Origin: Candidatus Omnitrophota bacterium | GTDB lineage: Bacteria; Omnitrophota; Gorgyraeia; Gygaellales; Profunditerraquicolaceae | DNA: 13,621 bases | Direction: 5' to 3' | Assembly (NCBI GenBank): GCA_028714595.1 | Contig: JAQTMD010000019.1 | Location: 1 to 13,621 of the forward strand | In this document: positions 6,735 to 11,224 of the stretch, piece after piece | Layout of the letters: each line of letters opens with the position of its first letter | Position numbering within the stretch: position 1 is the stretch's first letter | Notes under the pieces: model-generated | What the model was told of the DNA's origin: nothing | The model's input: the letters and a program-made list of their open reading frames with translations, nothing else | Databases searched by the model: none | Program-made: the position numbers and the translations under genes

Positions 6735-6763
6735 TTGAATTCCCGTGCCCGGCGTGCTATAAT
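6735..6763 (+). promoter_or_regulatory. Promoter of the exosortase gene, predicted leaderless mRNA
   Basis: TTGAAT (6735-6740), a 17-bp spacer and TATAAT (6758-6763) preceded by TGC (extended -10). Only CCTCTC separates the -10 box from the ATG at 6770, so transcription should start at or next to the start codon. There is no Shine-Dalgarno sequence. Its -35 box lies 19 bp from the -35 box of the divergent TPR promoter. Confidence 0.75.
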
Positions 6764-6769
6764 CCTCTC

Positions 6770-7597
6770 ATGCACTACCTTGTCTGGGCGCTCGTTACCC
6801 TGCTCTATGCACCCATCTTCAAGACCCTCTACCAGTCCCGCTGGGAGTACATCGATTACACCCACGCTTATTTCATCCTGCCGGTGTCGCTGTGGCTTGC
6901 CTGGCGCAAGCGCAAGGAACTTAAACAGCTCGTCGCTAAAATCTCAAAGCGCTCGGCCGCGCCCTTGCAGTGGAATTTAGCGCTTATCATCCTCGGCCTG
7001 TTCATGTACTTCTTCGGCTGGCGCCAGGATTATTTGTTCATTTCCACGCTGTCTTTGATTCCGCTTGCCTTCGGTCTCACCGGCTATCTCTACGGCCCTG
7101 CCGTCAGCCGCGCGCTCGCGTTCCCCATTCTCTATTTACTTCTGCTGGTCCCGCCGCCGCTGGGCGTCCTGGATTCTGTCACCCTGCCCATGCGCCACTG
7201 GATTTCCGTCGTTACGCACCAGCTGCTTAAGACCCTGGGCTATCCCATTACCCGCGACGGGCTCCTGCTTTCCATCGGCGGCAAAGAGATTTACATGGGC
7301 GCGCCCTGCAGCGGTTTCCGCTCGCTGGTCACCATGATCTCGCTCGGCCTGGCCTATGTGTACGTGATAAAGACTTCGACGAAGAATAAAGTCATCCTCT
7401 TATGTTCTGTGGCGCCGCTTGCGCTGCTGGGCAACCTCATCCGCGTGGTAGGAATGTGTCTTGTTACTTTTTATATGGGCGAGGCAGCCGGCAAAGGCTA
7501 CCACGACGCCAGCGGCTTCGTGATATTCCTGGTGCTCATCGGCGGCATGCTCGGCCTCGAATGGCTCCTCGGCCGCAACTACAACCCCGGGGGTTGA
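6770..7597 (+). CDS. xrt: Exosortase (exosortase/archaeosortase family)
   Basis: This 275-residue, multi-pass inner-membrane protein carries the three exosortase active-site elements: Cys180 in APCSGFRS, Arg225 in NLIRVVGM and His245 in YHDASGF. Early markers DYTHAYFILPVSLWLAW (about 29-45), FGWRQDYLF and FPILYLLLLVPPP also fit the family. Exosortases cut and process proteins with a C-terminal PEP-CTERM-type sorting signal, usually in genomes that make exopolysaccharide. Several hydrophobic segments span the protein. EpsI follows 47 bp downstream. No PEP-CTERM-type substrate is in the window. The final residues, NYNPGG, and the stop are encoded by a palindromic repeat, so the C-terminus was altered by repeat insertion. 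The subtype (XrtA, B, D and so on) was not assigned. Confidence 0.93.
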   Translation: MHYLVWALVTLLYAPIFKTLYQSRWEYIDYTHAYFILPVSLWLAWRKRKELKQLVAKISKRSAAPLQWNLALIILGLFMYFFGWRQDYLFISTLSLIPLAFGLTGYLYGPAVSRALAFPILYLLLLVPPPLGVLDSVTLPMRHWISVVTHQLLKTLGYPITRDGLLLSIGGKEIYMGAPCSGFRSLVTMISLGLAYVYVIKTSTKNKVILLCSVAPLALLGNLIRVVGMCLVTFYMGEAAGKGYHDASGFVIFLVLIGGMLGLEWLLGRNYNPGG

Positions 7598-7623
7598 ACC
7601 CCCGGGGTTCAACCCCCGGGGTT
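7583..7623. repeat. Three-armed GC palindrome between exosortase and epsI
   Basis: The 13-nt arm AACCCCGGGGGTT (7583-7595) is followed by two direct copies of its exact reverse complement, AACCCCCGGGGTT (7597-7609 and 7611-7623), separated by single bases. The first arm can pair with either of the other two. The sequence GCCGCAACTACAA in front is the same lead-in as at the repeats near 8.3 and 9.5 kb. There is no run of T, so it is not a classical terminator; it may stabilise mRNA ends or tune epsI expression. Confidence 0.85.
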
Positions 7624-7644
7624 GCCTTTAACGGTTACAACCTT

Positions 7645-8280
7645 ATGAAAAACCCCAAGCCCCTTATCGCCATAACCCTCATCGCCGCGACCGCGGCAGC
7701 CAGCTTTCTGCTGCCCAAGGCCAAATATACGAGCCCCGACGTCCTCTCAAAGCTGTCCATCCCCGAAAAGTTCTACTACTGGTCCAGCCGCGACACCTCC
7801 GCAGACTTCAACCCCAATGACCTGCGCTACAACTTCATCAGCCGCGTGTTCGCCCGCGAATACCGCAACAAATACGGCCAGCGCCTGATGTTCCTTGTCC
7901 TTGACGCCGGCAACTTCCACAACCCCAAGGTCTGCTATCGGGCCTCCGGCTACACGGCCACCGACCTGCCCGACCCCGTCTATAAATTAAAAGACCGCAC
8001 GTTCAAAGCCAATGCGGTCTTCTTCGATAAGCCCGGCGAATCCTGCGTCATCGTCTACTGGATTACCATCAACAAAAAGCGCGTTGACTGGACCGGGCAG
8101 AAAATCCTTCAGTTGTGGTACTCACTCTTCAACAGGGAAAAAGTCGGCCTCATGGTGCGCATGGACATCCCTGCCACCCGCGCCACCATCGACTCCGCCC
8201 TCAAGCTCTCCCGGGAATTCATCCAGCACCTCGCCCCCGAGCTCCCTGCCGAGCAACAAGACTACCTTTTCGGTAAATAA
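7645..8280 (+). CDS. epsI: EpsI family exosortase-associated protein
   Basis: The 211-residue protein begins with a membrane anchor (MKNPKPLIAITLIAATAAAS) and continues with an extracytoplasmic domain of the EpsI/DUF3485 type. The family mark is the segment NFHNPKVCYRASGY (Cys97), equivalent to the 'HsPxxCyxgxGw' motif; later YWITINKKRV and WTGQKILQLWYSL also fit. EpsI proteins stand next to exosortases, as here, or are fused to them; their exact activity is not established, and a role in exopolysaccharide or sorting-substrate handling is assumed. The open frame extends upstream to 7402, but that part overlaps the exosortase in another frame and is not coding, so I chose the ATG at 7645. No good Shine-Dalgarno precedes it; expression probably depends on read-through past the palindrome. 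Confidence 0.88.
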   Translation: MKNPKPLIAITLIAATAAASFLLPKAKYTSPDVLSKLSIPEKFYYWSSRDTSADFNPNDLRYNFISRVFAREYRNKYGQRLMFLVLDAGNFHNPKVCYRASGYTATDLPDPVYKLKDRTFKANAVFFDKPGESCVIVYWITINKKRVDWTGQKILQLWYSLFNREKVGLMVRMDIPATRATIDSALKLSREFIQHLAPELPAEQQDYLFGK

Positions 8281-8281
8281 A

Positions 8282-8350
8282 AACCCCGGTGGTACCGCAA
8301 CTACAACCCCGGTGGTACCGCAACTACAACCCCGGGGGTACCGCAACCAC
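8282..8350. repeat. 23-bp tandem repeat, three units
   Basis: Three exact-length units (8282-8304, 8305-8327, 8328-8350) begin AACCCCGG and contain GGTACCGCAAC near their middle; units one and two are identical and the third differs at two positions (GGGGGTACC, CAACCAC). They start two bases after the epsI stop and run straight into a 52-nt stem-loop. A single unit of the same repeat is at 9434-9456. Confidence 0.9.
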
Positions 8351-8402
8351 AACCCCGGGGGTATTATCGGCACGGTCCATCATCGGTAATTCCCCCGGGG
8401 TT
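8351..8402. repeat. 52-nt palindromic stem-loop element, isolated copy
   Basis: AACCCCGGGGGTATTA and TAATTCCCCCGGGGTT form a 16-bp stem with one T-T mismatch around a 20-nt loop (TCGGCACGGTCCATCATCGG). GCCTTTT follows, so it could also act as a weak bidirectional terminator between epsI and the convergent ORF6N gene. Three further copies lie at 9457-9662 with the same loop but for one to three changes. Confidence 0.88.
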
Positions 8403-8416
8403 GCCTTTTAAATCCT

Positions 8417-8797
8417 CTAATTTAGTTTTCCCTGCGCCTTCACCAGCCTTAACCGATACTTCTTCCTGAAAGCCGCCACCGCGCGCAGTAACGCGATATT
8501 GATTTCGACATACCGTTCATCGGAGAATAACGTCGGCATCATAAGCATGCCGCTTTCACTGACTGCATACAGGAAAGAATCTTGGATAGCTCTGTTTGCC
8601 GGGCACTCATTCTCACTCAGGCGCAGCAAAAAATCATCAGGTAGTTTTGTTTCTTTAACTGCCATATTTAAAAATGCCTGCAAAGGCAACCCGTATAACC
8701 GGGCTACGTCGACATCCAGCATAACCGGCGTATTTCTTGCAAGAAATATCCTTTTTTGAATTTCATCCACCGCAGGCTTACTGATTTGCTTCTCCAT
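8417..8797 (-). CDS. ORF6N-domain protein (126 aa)
   Basis: The N-terminal half shows the ORF6N pattern: IQKRIFLARNTPVMLDVDVARLYGLPLQ, then FLNMAVKETKLPDDFLLRLSENE (compare 'VmlDxDLAxLYgV' and 'FPxDFmFxLtxxE'). After a gap come SGMLMMPTLFSDERYVEINIALLRAV, like the 'gvaMLssvLxSexAixvNIxImRaF' end of the family. ORF6N domains are DNA-binding-type modules common in phages and mobile regions. The best start is the ATG at 8797, with AGGAGG 8 nt upstream; a GTG at 8806 would overlap that ribosome binding site. An inverted-repeat operator lies directly upstream, suggesting autoregulation. The protein is shorter than many family members. Lower GC than the neighbours supports acquisition by transfer. 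Confidence 0.85.
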   Translation of the reverse strand: MEKQISKPAVDEIQKRIFLARNTPVMLDVDVARLYGLPLQAFLNMAVKETKLPDDFLLRLSENECPANRAIQDSFLYAVSESGMLMMPTLFSDERYVEINIALLRAVAAFRKKYRLRLVKAQGKLN

Positions 8798-8811
8798 TAC
8801 AAGCACCTCCT

Positions 8812-8839
8812 TTACACCTATAAGTGTAATATATTACAC
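8812..8839 (-). promoter_or_regulatory. Three-half-site operator upstream of the ORF6N gene
   Basis: TTACAC (8812-8817), GTGTAA (8824-8829) and TTACAC (8834-8839) alternate in orientation. The right two form a perfect 16-bp palindrome, GTGTAATATATTACAC (8824-8839); the left two form an inverted repeat with a 6-bp spacer. The element ends just before the Shine-Dalgarno of the ORF6N gene, so a bound protein could block transcription start. The regulator is unknown; the ORF6N protein itself is the nearest candidate. Confidence 0.65.
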
Positions 8840-8891
8840 CTCTCGAAGCAAGAAGAACATTCCGCCTCCTCACCCAATTTAACCCAAATAA

Positions 8892-9368
8892 TTAGGCAAG
8901 CAGGTTCAGAATAACCCGTATCATAACATCCTTCTCCGAAGGCTTGCTGGCCGCGACCAAAAGCGTCAGCGCCACCAGCGCGTTCGTGTCAAGGCGCCTC
9001 CGGCCTGCCCTATCAAATAAAAGCCCGTTCTTATCAAGGAAGCAAACGAACAACGCCGCGGCGATCCGCTTGTTGCCGTCGACAAAAAGGTTATAAAGCT
9101 TCACCGGCCTATCGGAAAAAGGAATGTGCATTTTTTGCACATTGCTTTTTTCTTCTAACTCTTTTGAAGTAAAAATCTTAGCAATATGCCGGCCGATAAC
9201 AGACCTATCCGCGCGGAAAAGCTTTGCAATCTGAGCTTGAGTTAGCCAGATTGTTTCCTTCTCGAACCGGACATCGATCTGTATCTTCTTATCCTGCGTC
9301 TGATAAATTACGATCTCGCCCTTTGAAGTCCGGCCTGTTACAGGAACCTTTCTCATGTATTCTTCCAT
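8892..9368 (-). CDS. Internally deleted RhuM-Fic fusion protein, probably non-functional
   Basis: Residues 17-93 match the start of the RhuM 'virulence' family: GEIVIYQTQDKKIQIDVRFE, TIWLTQAQIAKLFRADRSVIGRHI, then SNVQKMHI, SDRPVKLYNL. In intact proteins YNL is followed by a long RhuM body ('DVIIxVGYRV...') and then a Fic domain. Here YNL joins directly to FVDGNKRIAAALFVCFLDKNGLL, the end of the Fic motif region, and DTNALVALTLLVAASKPSEKDVMI, the usual C-terminus. The junction is near residue 94 (nt about 9087). The Fic motif HPFxDGNxR has lost its catalytic His; Asn93 stands in that position. The frame stays open, so this is an in-frame deletion, of roughly 150-200 residues by comparison with remembered family lengths. 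AAGGAGG lies 5 nt before the ATG. Fic AMP-transfer activity is not expected. Confidence 0.85.
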   Translation of the reverse strand: MEEYMRKVPVTGRTSKGEIVIYQTQDKKIQIDVRFEKETIWLTQAQIAKLFRADRSVIGRHIAKIFTSKELEEKSNVQKMHIPFSDRPVKLYNLFVDGNKRIAAALFVCFLDKNGLLFDRAGRRRLDTNALVALTLLVAASKPSEKDVMIRVILNLLA

Positions 9369-9433
9369 TTCCGCCTCCTTTTGTCTTAATAGACGTAGCC
9401 GGAGGCCGAATCTAACGCAAATATTTCACAAAA

Positions 9434-9662
9434 AACCCCGGTGGTACCGCAACTACAACCCCGGGGGTATTATCAGCATGGTCCATCATCGGTAATTCCC
9501 CCGGGGTTGCCTTTTTCGGTCTCGCGCAACTACAACCCCGGGGGTATTATCAGCACGGTCCATCATCGGTAATTCCCCCGGGGTTGCCTTTTTCGGTCTC
9601 GCGCAACTACAACCCCGGGGGTATTATCAGCACGGCCCATCATCGGTAATTCCCCCGGGGTT
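9434..9662. repeat. Array of one 23-bp unit and three 52-nt stem-loops, 77-bp period
   Basis: A single 23-bp unit (9434-9456) precedes three stem-loops at 9457-9508, 9534-9585 and 9611-9662, spaced exactly 77 bp. Stem arms are identical to those at 8351; loops differ at single bases (GCATGG, GCACGG, GCACGG with GTCC or GCCC). Linkers are GCCTTTTTCGGTCTCG and CGCAACTAC. The region 9369-9684 holds no gene; apart from this array I see only the upstream sequence of the RhuM-Fic gene. Confidence 0.9.
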
Positions 9663-9684
9663 GCCTTTTCGGTCTCGACCTACT

Positions 9685-11163
9685 CTACTTTACCCCCTGC
9701 ATCCTCTCCATCACGCCCCTGACATATCTATAATTTCTCTTCGGATTATCCACGCTCTTTTTCGCAACCACACCAAACGCCCCGGCGACCTTCTTCTCGC
9801 CCATCCTGTCCATCGCTTGTATGACCTCCTCCACCACTGCCGCGTCATTTTCCTCGAACACCACTGCCGCGAACTTCCTGGCCTGCTTGAGCCTCTTCGC
9901 GCCCCAGCGCTCCTCCATCCGCTGCCACTCCTGCTCCAGCCGCGCCGGGTCATACAGCCCAAGCACCTTGTACGACTTCGCCATCCCCGCGCCCAGCGCC
10001 GGATACTCCACATCTATCAAATTCCACCTTCGCAGCTCCTGCATCCCCGCGCTGATCAGTCCCCTGCTCGTATGAAACCGCTCTGCCAGCACCTCCCTGC
10101 TTGCAAACCACCACGGCCGCGCGTCGCTTATCCCCGCATACGCCAGATTGATAAGGTAACAGAACTTCGCCCGCATCGAAAGCCGCTTATCCCAGCCCAG
10201 CGCCCAATACTCCTCCGGCACCTCAAAATACCACGTGCGCGGATATCCGTACGCCTTTGACGGCTCTTCGTAATCTAAAAGGAATGCCCTGGCGCCTGCC
10301 GCATACTCAAACTCAAACCTGGCCAGCCCGTACTTTCCTTCCAGCATTCGCGCGCTTCGTATGATCTGCCTGCGATACCCTGTCCTGTCCATCGCCGCAT
10401 CCAGCCCCATCTGCTTGGCAGCCTTGTCAAGGTCCAGCGCGACCTCGCCCGCCTTATTCCCGTCAAACTCCCGCAGCAGCAGCAAATACAGGTCAAACGC
10501 CCGTTCGTCATGCAAGCTCATCATCCTTCCCGCCAGCCCCGGCCGCTCAAGGAACTTCCACGCCACCGGCGTCAGCCCCATCAATTCCCGCCCGCCCCCC
10601 GCATCGTCGATTTCTATCTCCTCAAACCCCTGTAATATCTCCCGTGCCAGCTCTTTTGACCGCACTAAAACATTCACCTCCGCGTTCTTGGTCAGCGCGC
10701 TCTCAGTCCAGTTCGCGCTTCCCAGGATGACGATCTCCTCGTCGGTGACCAGCGCCTTGGCGTGCAGATCCCTGGCCTCCTCGTCATAATGCACTTCCAC
10801 CCCGGCGTCCTTGAGCATCTTATAGCACCAGGCATTCTTGTCGTCCGCTTCCCACTCCTCGATCCCCTCGTTACCGGCAAACGGAATATTCCGGTCAAGT
10901 ATCACTCTGACCTTGACCCCGCGCTTATGGCTGTCTATCAGCGCCTCGACCAGCCTGTACACCTTCGATTCTTTGTCATACGGCCGCAGGCCCGCCTTGA
11001 ACATCACCATCGTGATCGACTCCTTCGCCTCAGAGATCGCCTTCATCACCGCCGGGAAATACTTCTCCCCGCACAATTCTTCCACCTGCGCCCCATAACA
11101 AAACGCCCCGGCAGCCATCGCCGCCAGGGCACAAGCTATAAAGAATACTATTCTTTTCTTCAT
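9685..11163 (-). CDS. Exported phospholipase-D-like protein with winged-helix-like C-terminus
   Basis: MKKRIVFFIACALAAMAAGA then FCYGA is a signal peptide. Residues about 25-185 form a single PLD domain: VKVRVILDRN, then the HKD motif in HAKALVTDEEIVILGSANWT (His134, Lys136, Asp141, with GSANW), as in Nuc-type nucleases that work as dimers. Residues about 220-400 contain two segments that look like winged helices: FDLYLLLLREF through MLEGKYGLARFEF, and MRAKFCYLINLAYAG through SREVLAERFHTSRGLISAGM and LRRWNLIDVEY. A charged helical tail follows (EWQRMEERWGAKRLKQARKF). Nuc-type proteins are usually about 160-200 residues, so the 300-residue extension is unusual. AAGGCGG precedes the ATG at 11163. 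It could be a periplasmic nuclease with DNA-binding arms; substrate and location need tests. Confidence 0.85.
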   Translation of the reverse strand: MKKRIVFFIACALAAMAAGAFCYGAQVEELCGEKYFPAVMKAISEAKESITMVMFKAGLRPYDKESKVYRLVEALIDSHKRGVKVRVILDRNIPFAGNEGIEEWEADDKNAWCYKMLKDAGVEVHYDEEARDLHAKALVTDEEIVILGSANWTESALTKNAEVNVLVRSKELAREILQGFEEIEIDDAGGGRELMGLTPVAWKFLERPGLAGRMMSLHDERAFDLYLLLLREFDGNKAGEVALDLDKAAKQMGLDAAMDRTGYRRQIIRSARMLEGKYGLARFEFEYAAGARAFLLDYEEPSKAYGYPRTWYFEVPEEYWALGWDKRLSMRAKFCYLINLAYAGISDARPWWFASREVLAERFHTSRGLISAGMQELRRWNLIDVEYPALGAGMAKSYKVLGLYDPARLEQEWQRMEERWGAKRLKQARKFAAVVFEENDAAVVEEVIQAMDRMGEKKVAGAFGVVAKKSVDNPKRNYRYVRGVMERMQGVK

Positions 11164-11189
11164 ACCGCCTTAAAACTGCCTTTAACGGT

Positions 11190-11217
11190 TTGTTGTAAGA
11201 ATTTATTATGCTATAAT
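11190..11217 (+). promoter_or_regulatory. Extended -10 promoter of the glycoside hydrolase, predicted leaderless mRNA
   Basis: TGCTATAAT (TATAAT at 11212-11217) is preceded by a poor -35 box (TTGTTG at 11190, 16-bp spacer). Only seven bases, TAACTCT, separate the -10 box from the ATG at 11225, and there is no Shine-Dalgarno. The TGCTATAAT block is identical to that of the exosortase promoter. Confidence 0.65.
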
Positions 11218-11224
11218 TAACTCT

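Noticed and set aside
7402..7644. Upstream extension of the epsI reading frame
   Set aside because: It lies in another frame within the exosortase and across the palindrome and reads as Arg/Pro-rich low-complexity; the membrane anchor begins at the ATG at 7645.
8351..8402. Plain rho-independent terminator
   Set aside because: The stem is long and followed by only four T, and the loop is conserved between copies and the element is tandemly amplified at 9.5 kb. Termination may be a side effect but does not explain it.
8417..9368. A working toxin-antitoxin pair formed by the ORF6N and RhuM-Fic genes
   Set aside because: The Fic part lacks its catalytic His and most of the domain, and no small antitoxin is recognisable, so a working pair is not supported.
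9434..9662. CRISPR array
   Set aside because: The 77-bp period units are near-identical throughout, including the would-be spacers, and each is a long palindrome with a constant loop. No cas genes are present.
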